A DNA stretch of 64,000 nucleotides, taken from Ignavibacteriales bacterium. GTDB lineage: Bacteria; Bacteroidota; Ignavibacteria; UBA10030. Where the stretch lies: the NCBI GenBank assembly GCA_026390575.1, contig JAPLFR010000013.1:1-64000 (forward strand). The letters are read 5' to 3'. The stretch's first letter is position 1, and each line of letters begins with the position of its first letter. The notes beneath the pieces were generated by a model that saw only the letters and a program-made list of their open reading frames with translations, was not told the DNA's origin and did no database searches. A program made the position numbers and the translations under genes. Below are positions 34,271-43,383 of the stretch, one piece after another.

Positions 34271-34852
34271 ATGAAACTGCCCAAAGAACAAATTCTTGAA
34301 ATCTTCCGGGAAACAAAAGCGCTCCTCGAAGGACACTTCCAACTCACTTCCGGCATGCATAGCCCGCAGTATTTTCAATGTGCCCGCGTGCTGCAATTTC
34401 CGAAATATCTCCACCTGCTCTCTGGAGAAATTGCACGCCACTTTGGATATAACGAAGTGGAAGTCGTTCTTTCTCCTGCCATCGGAGGAATTGTGGTTGG
34501 AACGGAAGTCGGCAGAATGCTGGGCGCGCGCACTATTTTTGCCGAACGGAAAGACGGCAAGATGGAACTGCGCCGCGGATTTGAAATTCTTCCCGGTGAA
34601 CGCGTACTCGTCGTGGAAGATGTTGTAACGACCGGAGGTTCCACGAAAGAAGTTATTGATTTAGTGAACGCCGCAAAAGGCAGTCTCGTCGGTACCGGCT
34701 GTATTGTCGATCGAAGCAACGGAAAAGTGCAATTTGACACAAAACAATTTGCGGTTTTACAGATGGAAGTTGTTACGCATCAGCCGACAGATTGCCCATT
34801 GTGCAAATCCGGCAGCGCAGTCGTAAAACCCGGCAGTAGAGGGAATTATTAA
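34271..34852 (+). CDS. pyrE: Orotate phosphoribosyltransferase
   Basis: Joins orotate and PRPP to give OMP in pyrimidine synthesis. The PRPP-binding signature is VLVVEDVVTTGGSTKEVI near residue 115, preceded by AERKDGKMELRRGF; the N-terminal HFQLTSGMHSPQYFQC binds orotate. 193 residues from the ATG at 34271; the TTG two codons upstream is unneeded. The C-terminal CPLCKSG pair is a feature of the Bacteroidota/Chlorobi-like PyrE set. It is followed 2 bp later by the MscS gene, so the two are likely co-transcribed. Confidence 0.94.
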   Translation: MKLPKEQILEIFRETKALLEGHFQLTSGMHSPQYFQCARVLQFPKYLHLLSGEIARHFGYNEVEVVLSPAIGGIVVGTEVGRMLGARTIFAERKDGKMELRRGFEILPGERVLVVEDVVTTGGSTKEVIDLVNAAKGSLVGTGCIVDRSNGKVQFDTKQFAVLQMEVVTHQPTDCPLCKSGSAVVKPGSRGNY

Positions 34853-34853
34853 T

Positions 34854-35972
34854 ATGGGTGATGTATTCCAACATGTGCAGCAATTGATCGGCAGTGGATT
34901 CACACTCTACCTGTGGAACGGTTTCGTAGCATTCGCAGCCGTTATGGTTATTGGATTTTTTTTCAAATACTTTCTCAATACCCTTGGCCGCAAACTTATT
35001 GCTAGAACAAACACCGAATTAGACGATAAGATTTTTGCCGTCATCCTTCCCCGTGTCAAGTGGCTTGCAATCGTCATCGGTTTATATCTTACCATCGAAC
35101 AAATTGCCAAAGGCATTGCTCGCACCGATAGAATTAGTGAAGAACTGGTTCAATATTCGGAAGGCATCATCTATATTGCATTCGTTTGTCTTGTCACCGC
35201 GCTGATAATCCGTCTCATCGACACACTGTTGAAACATTCCATGGAAACGCATGCAAAGAAAACAGAATCGATGGTCAATGAAGCGCTCTTTCCAATCTTG
35301 AATAGATTGGTGATGATTTTGATACTGTTTGTCGCAGCCGTGATTTCTCTTGGACATTTTGGCGTCGATGTCAGCAGTTTGCTCGTCTTCCTCGGCGGCG
35401 GTTCAGTGGCTGTTGCTCTTGCAGCACAGGAAACTCTGGCAAACATGATCGCAGGGTTTGTTATTATGCTGGATCGGCCGTTTCGTCTTGGTGATAGAAT
35501 AAAACTTCCTTCCGGTGAAATTGGTGATGTATTCGAAATTGGCCTTCGCAGCACAAAGATTCTCGACTTCGACAATAATCTCATTGTCAGCCCGAACGCC
35601 GAGTTGACGAAAACCAAGGTCATCAATTATTCGTATCCTCGAAACGATATCCGTGTCCTCGTTGAAGTAAATGTTGCATACGGTACATCGATCGAGCGGG
35701 CAAAAGAAATCATGCTCAACCTCGCTCGTCAAAATTCCGATCTGCTCAAACAACCGGAACCGAGTGTATTTTTCAGCGCAATGGGCGAATCATCATGCAC
35801 GCTTCAGTTAATTGGACGCACTGACGATTGGAAGAAAAAGGGCCGCGCAGAGAATGTTTTGCGCGAACAAATATATACAGCTTTCATGAAGGAAGGAATT
35901 TCCTCCGGTATTGCACAGCATGTCGTTCAACTTTCATCACCGATCATCAATGTCTCTCCAAAAAACGATTAA
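34854..35972 (+). CDS. MscS-family mechanosensitive ion channel
   Basis: Inner-membrane channel that opens under hypo-osmotic stress. 372 residues: about four TM helices (18-38, 65-85, 100-120, 145-165), then the pore-lining TM3 (FLGGGSVAVALAAQETLANMIAGF, Gly/Ala-rich) and the beta domain (RLGDRIKLPSGEIGDVFEIGLRSTKI, NLIVSPNAEL), ending with an alpha-beta domain. The Gly-Ala knob pattern is well kept. It starts 2 bp after pyrE and ends inside the start of the NUDIX gene. Confidence 0.93.
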   Translation: MGDVFQHVQQLIGSGFTLYLWNGFVAFAAVMVIGFFFKYFLNTLGRKLIARTNTELDDKIFAVILPRVKWLAIVIGLYLTIEQIAKGIARTDRISEELVQYSEGIIYIAFVCLVTALIIRLIDTLLKHSMETHAKKTESMVNEALFPILNRLVMILILFVAAVISLGHFGVDVSSLLVFLGGGSVAVALAAQETLANMIAGFVIMLDRPFRLGDRIKLPSGEIGDVFEIGLRSTKILDFDNNLIVSPNAELTKTKVINYSYPRNDIRVLVEVNVAYGTSIERAKEIMLNLARQNSDLLKQPEPSVFFSAMGESSCTLQLIGRTDDWKKKGRAENVLREQIYTAFMKEGISSGIAQHVVQLSSPIINVSPKND

Positions 35973-36504
35973 GTCCGAAAGATTGTATCACGGCAGCATC
36001 ATCGACCTGATTATCGAAGAGGTCGAAGACGCACCGGGTAATATCCGCAAACGTGAGATTGTGAGCCACCCGGGCGGAAGTGTTATCGTACCGTTACTCG
36101 ACAATGGCGATGTGATTCTTGTACGGCAGTACCGATATCCGCTCAAAAAATTTATTTTGGAAGTTCCCGCTGGAAAGCTTGAACCGAACGAAGATCCGTT
36201 GAGAGCTGCTCAACGCGAACTGCAGGAAGAAACTGGCTACATTGCTGACAAGTATGAAAAACTGACAGCGATGTTCACCACTCCAGGATTCTGCAGCGAA
36301 GTGCTTCATATCTATCTTGCCACCGGATTAAATAAATCCGAGCACGGCCAAAATCTTGACGAAGGCGAACAGAGTCTTACGGTTGAATATATTCCGCTTT
36401 CCACTGTTGTAGAAATGATCGTGCGCGGCGAGATCGGCGACAGCAAAACCATCGCCGGAATTATGTTGGCTGAACGAAAACTCAAATCAATGAACAATGA
36501 ATGA
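35950..36504 (+). CDS. NUDIX hydrolase, ADP-ribose pyrophosphatase type
   Basis: Probably hydrolyses ADP-ribose or a related nucleoside diphosphate sugar. The complete NUDIX box is visible: G-x5-E-x7-REL-x-EE-x-G in GKLEPNEDPLRAAQRELQEE, followed by TGY. The upstream GGSVIVPLLDNGDVILVRQYR and the later TTPGFCSE fit the ADP-ribose pyrophosphatase subfamily. I prefer the ATG at 35950 (184 residues), overlapping the mscS end by 23 bp; starts at 35920 or 35911 lie deeper in mscS and add residues with no family match. No strong ribosome site exists, so coupling to mscS is likely. Confidence 0.9.
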   Translation: MSLQKTIKSERLYHGSIIDLIIEEVEDAPGNIRKREIVSHPGGSVIVPLLDNGDVILVRQYRYPLKKFILEVPAGKLEPNEDPLRAAQRELQEETGYIADKYEKLTAMFTTPGFCSEVLHIYLATGLNKSEHGQNLDEGEQSLTVEYIPLSTVVEMIVRGEIGDSKTIAGIMLAERKLKSMNNE

Positions 36505-36600
36505 ATATGGTCGATGAGGAATGCTCCTTTACTTATCTATGACTGCCCATTCATCTCATATCATTGATCATTATTCACTCATCACGAGTCACTTGTTATT

Positions 36601-37947
36601 ATGAATATTGTTGAATTGATTCGGAAGAAGCGCGAAGGTAGTTCACTCACCGAAGAAGAATTCCGATTTCTCATCACGGGATACGTCGAAGGCACAGTGC
36701 CGGATTATCAAATGTCTGCATTCCTCATGGCGTGCTACTTCCGTGGGATGAGCAGCGAGGAAACGCTCACGTTCACAAAGCTGATGCTGCATTCCGGCGA
36801 GGTGATTGATCTTTCCGAAATTCCCGGCGTCAAAGTCGATAAACATTCTACCGGTGGTGTGGGCGACAAGGTGTCGCTTATTCTCGCACCGATGGTTGCC
36901 GCATGCGGCGTTCCTGTACCAATGATTTCCGGGCGCGGACTCGGACACACCGGCGGCACGCTCGATAAATTAGAATCCATTCCTGGTTTTCGAACCGATC
37001 TTTCCATTTCAGAATACAAGCGAGTCATTCGCGAAATTGGTGTGGTGATGATCGGGCAAACGAAAGAGATTGCACCTGCCGATAAAATGATGTATGCCCT
37101 TCGCGACGTGACGGCAACCGTTGAGTGCATTCCACTGATTGCTGGAAGCATTATGAGCAAGAAATTAGCGGAAGGCATTGATGCATTAGTGCTTGATGTG
37201 AAAACCGGTCGTGGCGCGTTCATGCAGACGCGCGAACGTGCAGTGGAATTAGCACAGACACTTGTCGGCATCGGCAATGGATTTGGGAAAGAGACCATCG
37301 GTTATATAACGGATATGAACCAGCCGCTTGGCGTTGCTATCGGCAATTGGCTGGAAGTAATTGAATCCGTCGAATGTCTGCGCGGTACCGTTGGGAAAAA
37401 TGATATGTCAAGCGATTTAATGGAAGTGACATACGTGCTTTCAGGAACGATGGTGTATCTCGGTAAAAAAGCGAAGTCGATCGAAGAAGGAATTGAGAAA
37501 TGTAGAAAGACGATTGAAGACGGGTCGGCATATCATAAACTGCTCGACCTCGTCCGTGCACAAGGTGGCAGTGTTGAAGCAATTGAAAATTTGGAACGCT
37601 ATCCCCTGCCTAAGTTCGCTATGGAAGTGAAATCAAGTGAGCAAGGATTTGTCAACGAAATAGATTCTTTCGAACTCGGATTGACAAGTATTTCCCTCGG
37701 TGCCGGCCGCGAAAAGATCGACGACGTGATCGATATGAAAGCAGGAATTTTATTGAAGAAGAAGGTTGGTGATGCAGTCGATGTTGGAGATTCTCTTGTT
37801 ATTTTTTATACAGACCGAGAGGACGTTCTTGCTTCTGCGCGCGAAAGAATTACGAAAGCATTTAAGTTCTCTTCCACTAAGCCGGAACGCAAACCAATGA
37901 TTTTAGATATCGTGGATAAGAACGGTGTGAGGAAATGGGGAGCTTAG
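36601..37947 (+). CDS. pdp: Pyrimidine-nucleoside (thymidine) phosphorylase
   Basis: Phosphorolysis of pyrimidine nucleosides to base and pentose 1-phosphate. The family signature VDKHSTGGVGDKVSLILAP is near residue 80, followed by SGRGLGHTGGTLDKLESIPG and KTGRGAFM (Lys contacting phosphate). The C-terminal barrel-sandwich domain (AGILLKKKVGDAVDVGDSLV) is complete. At 448 residues it could be DeoA or PyNP; active-site details that separate them cannot be judged by eye. The preceding 96-bp spacer is repetitive in style (tcattgatcattattcactcatcac). Confidence 0.94.
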   Translation: MNIVELIRKKREGSSLTEEEFRFLITGYVEGTVPDYQMSAFLMACYFRGMSSEETLTFTKLMLHSGEVIDLSEIPGVKVDKHSTGGVGDKVSLILAPMVAACGVPVPMISGRGLGHTGGTLDKLESIPGFRTDLSISEYKRVIREIGVVMIGQTKEIAPADKMMYALRDVTATVECIPLIAGSIMSKKLAEGIDALVLDVKTGRGAFMQTRERAVELAQTLVGIGNGFGKETIGYITDMNQPLGVAIGNWLEVIESVECLRGTVGKNDMSSDLMEVTYVLSGTMVYLGKKAKSIEEGIEKCRKTIEDGSAYHKLLDLVRAQGGSVEAIENLERYPLPKFAMEVKSSEQGFVNEIDSFELGLTSISLGAGREKIDDVIDMKAGILLKKKVGDAVDVGDSLVIFYTDREDVLASARERITKAFKFSSTKPERKPMILDIVDKNGVRKWGA

Positions 37948-37948
37948 C

Positions 37949-37999
37949 AACCTTCCGAAGGTTTCCAGAGCTTAAGCAATGAGAACCTTCGGAAGGGTT
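37949..37999. terminator. Bidirectional terminator-like inverted repeat between convergent genes
   Basis: aaccttccgaaggtt (37949-37963) and aaccttcggaagggtt (37984-37999) are inverted near-copies, each also internally near-palindromic, filling the 50-bp gap between pdp (plus) and suhB (minus). The second copy overlaps the suhB stop codon. T-tracts are short, so Rho-independent action is likely but not certain. Confidence 0.5.
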
Positions 38000-38783
38000 A
38001 TCCTTGTTTTCCTATTCTCTTCTTCAGCACTGCGACCATCTGTTCGTGAATCAATCCGTTCGTAGCAAGTATTTCTTCTTTATAGACACTTGATGGAAAA
38101 CCTCGGAAGTCGGTCCACTTACCGCCTGCTTCTGTCACCATCAATACTCCTGCGGCCATATCCCATGGGCGAATCACTCCTTCCCAGAAGCCTTCGAAGC
38201 GTCCAGCTGCAACGTAACATAAATCAAGCGCTGCCGACCCAAGCCGCCGAATTGCCTGTGCTTCAACAAGAAAATTTCTAAAGTGTGTAACTGCGGGTTC
38301 TGGCCGCTCATTCACATCGTACGCAAATCCGGTAACAACGAGACTTTCAATCAGCTTTGTTGTCTTAGTAACCTCTATGCGCTTTTTATTCAACCACGCA
38401 CCCTTACCTTTTTCAGCAGTGAATAATTCATCTCGACTGGGATCATAGACCGCGCCTAGAATTATCTCTCCTTTGTATTCCAAACCGATTGACACACAAT
38501 AGATGGGCAACGCATGAGTGTAGTTTACCGTCCCGTCTAATGGATCAATAATCCATCGGTATTCGGATTTCACTTCCGCGGCACCTGATTCCTCACAGAG
38601 AAAATCGTGATGCGGAAAGTGCTGTTTGATTTTGCTGATAATAAGTAGTTCCGACTTCTTATCAATTTCAGTAACAAGATTTGTTTCTTGACCACCCTTG
38701 TGTTCAATCTTTCTGATCTTGCCAACGTTCATCTTAAGATATTTTCCTGCTTCGAGCGCGGCTTCAACTGCTACATTGAGCAT
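37998..38783 (-). CDS. suhB: Inositol monophosphatase family protein
   Basis: Mg2+-dependent, Li+-sensitive phosphatase of the IMPase/SuhB group. The metal-binding motifs are present: LCEESGAAE (Glu), IDPLDGTVNYTHALP (motif A) and PWDMAAGVLMVTEAGG (motif B). 261 residues is standard. The substrate might be inositol phosphate or another sugar phosphate; in bacteria SuhB also associates with transcription antitermination, which sequence alone cannot show here. It is transcribed alone. Confidence 0.92.
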   Translation of the reverse strand: MLNVAVEAALEAGKYLKMNVGKIRKIEHKGGQETNLVTEIDKKSELLIISKIKQHFPHHDFLCEESGAAEVKSEYRWIIDPLDGTVNYTHALPIYCVSIGLEYKGEIILGAVYDPSRDELFTAEKGKGAWLNKKRIEVTKTTKLIESLVVTGFAYDVNERPEPAVTHFRNFLVEAQAIRRLGSAALDLCYVAAGRFEGFWEGVIRPWDMAAGVLMVTEAGGKWTDFRGFPSSVYKEEILATNGLIHEQMVAVLKKRIGKQG

Positions 38784-38917
38784 ACTGTTTTCATTCGGAA
38801 CAAATAAATATTGAATTAATTTATCTCGTTAGAAATTACACTTCGGCTTGCCGTGGGATTTATAGAATATTTCACGAACACGGGCATTAATACCCCCTGC
38901 GAGTATTCTAACGGAAT

Positions 38918-40921
38918 TTATTTTTTCGCTTTTAGTAATATATTTTTATATTGTTCTATAATCTGAGGAGGGACTTTATGACCTAGAGCTATTGATCGTT
39001 GAACATCTTCCCATGCTTTTACTGGCTGTCCTATATTTTGATAAGATATTGCTCTATCAAGGTAAACATCGCCCGCATTAGGATTGAGAGCTAACGATCT
39101 GCTATAATCATTTATTGCATCAATGGGCATTCCTTTTCGTGCATACGCGAGTCCTCTGTTATACCACAATGTTGAGTTATTAGGTGTTATTTTCATTCCT
39201 TCATTAAAATTGGCAATTGCCGAATCGTACCTCATAGTATTTAAATAGCAAACTCCGCGTCCATTATATCCGCCCATAGCGGTAGGAAATAACTGTAAAA
39301 GCCTATCAAACTTAACAAGAGCAGAATCATAATTTTTCATTAAACAATACACGTTAGCTAAATTCACCATTGCGTCGGGATATATCGGATTAAATTTTAA
39401 TGCACTATCCAAATCGGCTTTAGCCATATTTAGATCTTTTCCTAATAAAGCATAAACCATACCTCTATTATTATAGGCTTCAGCGCAATCGTGCTTTATT
39501 TTAATTGCCATATTGCAATCAGCTATTGCTTCATCATATCTCCTTTGGTCGATTAATATTTTTGCTCGACCGTAATATGGCCTAGGTTTATTAGGAGATT
39601 TTTCTATGATGTCTGTCATAAAAGAAACTTCAGTTTTCCAAACTTCATTGCGCGAATAAGCAGCATAGGAATATGAAGACACAATAATTAGTAATGAAAT
39701 ACCAACAAAGCGGTGGCTCGTCTTTCTGAGGACAAAATAATAAAAGGAACTTACCAGAAATAGGACATACCCAAACATTGGTAAATAAAGACGATGTTCA
39801 AAAATAACATCAGTTATCGGAAATATGCTGGACTCTATTGAGAGCGTAAGAAAGAACCAGAATATTCCAAAAGATAATAATCTATATTTCTTAAATGAAT
39901 ATATTCCACCTATTATGATTCCAATTAACAATAATAAACTGCCCATTGTTGCAAAATCCCATAAGGTCTTTGATAATGGGAAATCATAGTCAAGGTTCTG
40001 ATTGATAGGAATAAATAACAATCTAATATATGTAACCAGTACACGAAACTGTGTCATCAAATAATCTAATCTAGAAATCTGGATTGTTTCCCGCGGCAAT
40101 CCTCCGGAAAATATTTTTAAAAAAGCGATCACAATTATTGTTAATGCAGCTATTATGTATCTCCAATAAATCTTATTCTCCTTATCACGAATAAAGAATA
40201 ACTCATACATAATAAGAGCACCGGGCAGCGAATAAACTATTTCTTTACTCCACATCCCCAGAACAAATCCAATGACAGCGCCTAGATAGAAGACCAATGA
40301 TAATACTTTTCTTTTCCCCTCAATCTGTATCATCCTTCCTTGGACATAAAGGCATAGTGATAGTATATAAAACATCGTTGCCATCGATGTCATTCTTTGC
40401 ACTATATATGTTATTGCATTTGTTTGTATAGGATGTGCTACAAATATCAACGCACCAAATAATGCTATATATTTTGAATATTTACTTACCTCTTCAGAAC
40501 GCATTACCGGTGTTTTAAATGTTAATAGTAATAACCAGAAGACAGAAAGTGCAGTTAGCGTATGAATTATACTGTTTACAACATGATAGCCGTAAACATT
40601 TAGTTCACTCCAATGATAATTTAGTGCAAATGTCAAATAAGAAAATGAACGACTATTTGTAAGTCTTGTCCATTTCGAAATATCTGTGAAATTAGATAAA
40701 TGTCTAAGATCTAAATTATTAATAATAGAGCCGTTATCATCATACTGAAATCCAGACTGAAGAGTATTGGAATAAACAATTAGGCTTAATGAAATAATTC
40801 CTATGATCGATAGGAGGTAAATAACTATTTCTTTCCTATTGCCAACAAGTAGTTTTTTACGGGCGTTCATTCTCGAAGCTTCAATATTCTTTCTTTTATT
40901 TCTAGCGCTTTTTTTACTCAT
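38918..40921 (-). CDS. Polytopic membrane protein with C-terminal TPR repeats (GT-C / TMTC-like)
   Basis: A 667-residue protein with a Lys/Arg-rich N-terminal tail, about 10-12 TM helices (residues 30-430), and then six TPR repeats (about 440-650, for example DEAIADCNMAIKIKHDCAEA, YDSAIANFNEGMKITPNNS). After the first TM helix a loop with the acidic pair FQYDDNGSI is the place where GT-C enzymes keep their catalytic acid. The layout matches TMTC-type O-mannosyltransferase-like proteins of bacteria: a lipid-linked sugar donor would be used on the periplasmic side and the TPRs would hold the protein acceptor. Enzyme activity is not established. AAGGAG lies close to the ATG. It stands next to the glycan locus and may serve it. 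Confidence 0.72.
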   Translation of the reverse strand: MSKKSARNKRKNIEASRMNARKKLLVGNRKEIVIYLLSIIGIISLSLIVYSNTLQSGFQYDDNGSIINNLDLRHLSNFTDISKWTRLTNSRSFSYLTFALNYHWSELNVYGYHVVNSIIHTLTALSVFWLLLLTFKTPVMRSEEVSKYSKYIALFGALIFVAHPIQTNAITYIVQRMTSMATMFYILSLCLYVQGRMIQIEGKRKVLSLVFYLGAVIGFVLGMWSKEIVYSLPGALIMYELFFIRDKENKIYWRYIIAALTIIVIAFLKIFSGGLPRETIQISRLDYLMTQFRVLVTYIRLLFIPINQNLDYDFPLSKTLWDFATMGSLLLLIGIIIGGIYSFKKYRLLSFGIFWFFLTLSIESSIFPITDVIFEHRLYLPMFGYVLFLVSSFYYFVLRKTSHRFVGISLLIIVSSYSYAAYSRNEVWKTEVSFMTDIIEKSPNKPRPYYGRAKILIDQRRYDEAIADCNMAIKIKHDCAEAYNNRGMVYALLGKDLNMAKADLDSALKFNPIYPDAMVNLANVYCLMKNYDSALVKFDRLLQLFPTAMGGYNGRGVCYLNTMRYDSAIANFNEGMKITPNNSTLWYNRGLAYARKGMPIDAINDYSRSLALNPNAGDVYLDRAISYQNIGQPVKAWEDVQRSIALGHKVPPQIIEQYKNILLKAKK

Positions 40922-41019
40922 GAAACTCCTTAAGACGGTATACTAAATGTAACTTAACATTTAAAATAGAAATAAAACTCACTTAAAGCCACATTATCAA
41001 TTGAATCCAGGTTTAATGA

Positions 41020-41265
41020 ATGATCAGAATTTTACCCGATCTCTCAATTGGATTATTATTGGTTCTATTGCCGATTCTAATAAATGATCTTGTATTCCAT
41101 GCGGCACAGTGCCGCGAAAAAATTGCGATTTCTATGAACGAAACGCAATGCTACTTATTTGAAGCGGTACTAGGTCCCCGAGCCATCGACACAAATAACT
41201 ACTGGTTAATAAAAGAAGAAATGATAAATTTCGACCAACCGATTATTTTACAAATATCTGTTTGA
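41020..41265 (+). CDS. Doubtful small ORF with a hydrophobic N terminus
   Basis: An 81-residue plus-strand frame occupies most of the 320-bp gap between the TPR protein and the first glycosyltransferase, overlapping the latter's 3' end by 23 bp on the opposite strand. It begins MIRILPDLSIGLLLVLLPIL, which could be a membrane segment; the rest matches nothing I know. Only AGG is seen as a ribosome site. The rest of the gap shows no other feature. It may equally be chance. Confidence 0.2.
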   Translation: MIRILPDLSIGLLLVLLPILINDLVFHAAQCREKIAISMNETQCYLFEAVLGPRAIDTNNYWLIKEEMINFDQPIILQISV

Positions 41266-41992
41266 ATCTGAACAACAACGTCGATAATAAATATAGCGGA
41301 GTTACATTGAGGTTATTGTTTTTCATTGCTAAATAACATTCCCAAACACTTCGTGCTATATTTATTAAACTTTTATTGCTTTTGCCGCTGTCGCGCATTT
41401 TAATTAAAACGTCAGGAATATAACATGTGGACACAGAATGTTTACATAGAAATCGAATCATCAATTCCACATCAGATGAAAATTTATAATCTGTGTTAAA
41501 GACGCCCAATCTATCATAAATATTTTTCTTTACAAAAAATGTCGGATGCGGTGGGAACCATCCCTTTTTAAAATTATCTACATTGCAAGAAATAGACTTC
41601 CAATATCTTGTCACCTTCATTAAATCATTCCTCTTAACATACACCACATCACCATAACAACTATCAACTTTATTAAGATTAATTTCATCAACAATATGTT
41701 GGATCACTCCATTGTCTGCATAATAATCATCGGCATTCAGAAAACCTATTATATCGCCCGTAGCCATCTTAACGCCTTTATTCATTGCATAATAAACACC
41801 ATTGTCAGGTTCTGAAATCCATTGGGATATATTCCCATTATATTTTCTCAATATATCAATGGTTCCATCGGTCGAGCCACCGTCAATTACGATATATTCA
41901 ATATTTTTATAAGTCTGGCCCATAACGCTATCCATACAACTAATAATTGTATCGACATTATTGAGCACGATTGTAATAATAGTTACTTTCAT
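41243..41992 (-). CDS. Family 2 glycosyltransferase
   Basis: Transfers a sugar from a nucleotide donor during surface-glycan assembly. 249 residues with the GT-A fold: KVTIITIVLNNVDTIISCMDSV, VIDGGSTDGTIDIL (donor-binding Asp), and LNADDYY, the DxD-type metal site, near residue 86. ISEPDNGVYYAMNKGV is typical of WcaA-like GT2 enzymes. Donor and linkage are unknown. It is the last gene of the minus-strand glycan run, 14 bp after the GT4 gene. Confidence 0.9.
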   Translation of the reverse strand: MKVTIITIVLNNVDTIISCMDSVMGQTYKNIEYIVIDGGSTDGTIDILRKYNGNISQWISEPDNGVYYAMNKGVKMATGDIIGFLNADDYYADNGVIQHIVDEINLNKVDSCYGDVVYVKRNDLMKVTRYWKSISCNVDNFKKGWFPPHPTFFVKKNIYDRLGVFNTDYKFSSDVELMIRFLCKHSVSTCYIPDVLIKMRDSGKSNKSLINIARSVWECYLAMKNNNLNVTPLYLLSTLLFRFKQIFVK

Positions 41993-42006
41993 TTCAAATA
42001 TGATTC

Positions 42007-43200
42007 TTATCCTGATACAATTGTTTTTATTGTATTTCTAAATCTATTATTAAATACTTCTTGGGTATAGTGTTTTACTATTTCATAACCCTTTATTCTA
42101 AGACTGTCTCTCAACTTGTTATCATTCAATAAAGACAAAATTGAATTTTCGATTTCAGAAACAGAATTTGGATTAAAATAAATCGCCGCTTCAGATAATT
42201 GTTCTCTCATTGCATAGACATCTGAAACACTAACCGGACAACCAAGTGCAAGAGCTTCAAGTGGTGGAATATTGGTTGGACCACAAAACGAAGGAAAAAT
42301 AAACACATGAGCCTTTCGATAGATATCTACTATTTCTTCATTTGAAACATAACCCAGGATATGAACGTTTTCTTTAATATTTAGTTCATGTATCAGGGTA
42401 ACTATTTTATTATAATAATTCTTTTTTGAACCGGTAAATACTAGATGAATATTAGGATATTTCTTTATCACGTTAGCAAAAGCGTAAATAAGATTTTCGT
42501 GATTTTTATGCTTCCAAAATTGAGCCGGATAAAAGATGAATTTACCTGGAAGCGTTAATGAGCCTTTTTTATTCTGAATATTATTATGTTGATAAATATA
42601 ATCTGGTATAACAAATGGCATGACAAATATTTTATGATTATCAATATCATATGATTCCATCAACTGATTTTTCCCCAAATTAGAATCAACAAAAATATAT
42701 TGACAGTATTTACACATTTTCTTGAATACTTTTTCTCTCCAATAATATATCCTAAAAGATGATATTTCGGGAAAACCACGCTCATATCGATGCATTAAAT
42801 CATGTACAACACCAATAGACTTGATAGGCATTTGGTAGCTTGTAAAGCTATAAGAAGAAAAAACCCATAAATCACAATTCTGTTTTTTAACTTTATTAGC
42901 AATTGGATCTATCAATGGCGATATTTTATACCATATTTTAAGTGGTAAATTAAATAAAGTGATCAAAATTCCGAATAAATAGGATAATTTTGCAAAGGGG
43001 ATATAGAATTTATCACATGTTAAATTTGATAAGTAGCTTTCCCAAATTATTTCTGTATAAGCAATGGAAATTTCATATTCATCTTCAGGCAATTTATTAA
43101 AAGCATCAAGAAGAGAAAGATTATATTGAAATTGTCCACCCCATTCAGGAGTACAACCTAAAAACAAACCAATTTTCTTTTTCAATTTCTCCTCACACAT
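42007..43200 (-). CDS. Family 4 (GT-B) glycosyltransferase
   Basis: A 397-residue retaining-type glycosyltransferase. The C-terminal domain shows LPGKFIFYPAQFWKHKNHENLI, HLVFTGSKK, VHILGYVSNEEIVDIYRKA and the donor-binding FIFPSFCGPTNIPPLEALALGCPV, with the E-x7-E motif varied to PPLEALALG. SIGVVHDLMHRYE is a common feature of mannosyl/rhamnosyl-type GT4 enzymes. The ATG at 43200 has GGGGTG just upstream; an in-frame TTG at 43212 is less likely. Confidence 0.9.
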   Translation of the reverse strand: MCEEKLKKKIGLFLGCTPEWGGQFQYNLSLLDAFNKLPEDEYEISIAYTEIIWESYLSNLTCDKFYIPFAKLSYLFGILITLFNLPLKIWYKISPLIDPIANKVKKQNCDLWVFSSYSFTSYQMPIKSIGVVHDLMHRYERGFPEISSFRIYYWREKVFKKMCKYCQYIFVDSNLGKNQLMESYDIDNHKIFVMPFVIPDYIYQHNNIQNKKGSLTLPGKFIFYPAQFWKHKNHENLIYAFANVIKKYPNIHLVFTGSKKNYYNKIVTLIHELNIKENVHILGYVSNEEIVDIYRKAHVFIFPSFCGPTNIPPLEALALGCPVSVSDVYAMREQLSEAAIYFNPNSVSEIENSILSLLNDNKLRDSLRIKGYEIVKHYTQEVFNNRFRNTIKTIVSG

Positions 43201-43383
43201 TAAACACCCCAACTATTAGACTTTTGAACTATTTTGCTCATACATTTCTTAAAATCTAATATTATCAATCTAATATCATACAATACATATTCTAACTCGA
43301 GTATGAATTAATTTATTGAGAAATGAAGATTCTTTTTGTAAATATTGTTTTTTTAAATCAGATTATAATACTTTGAATAATTA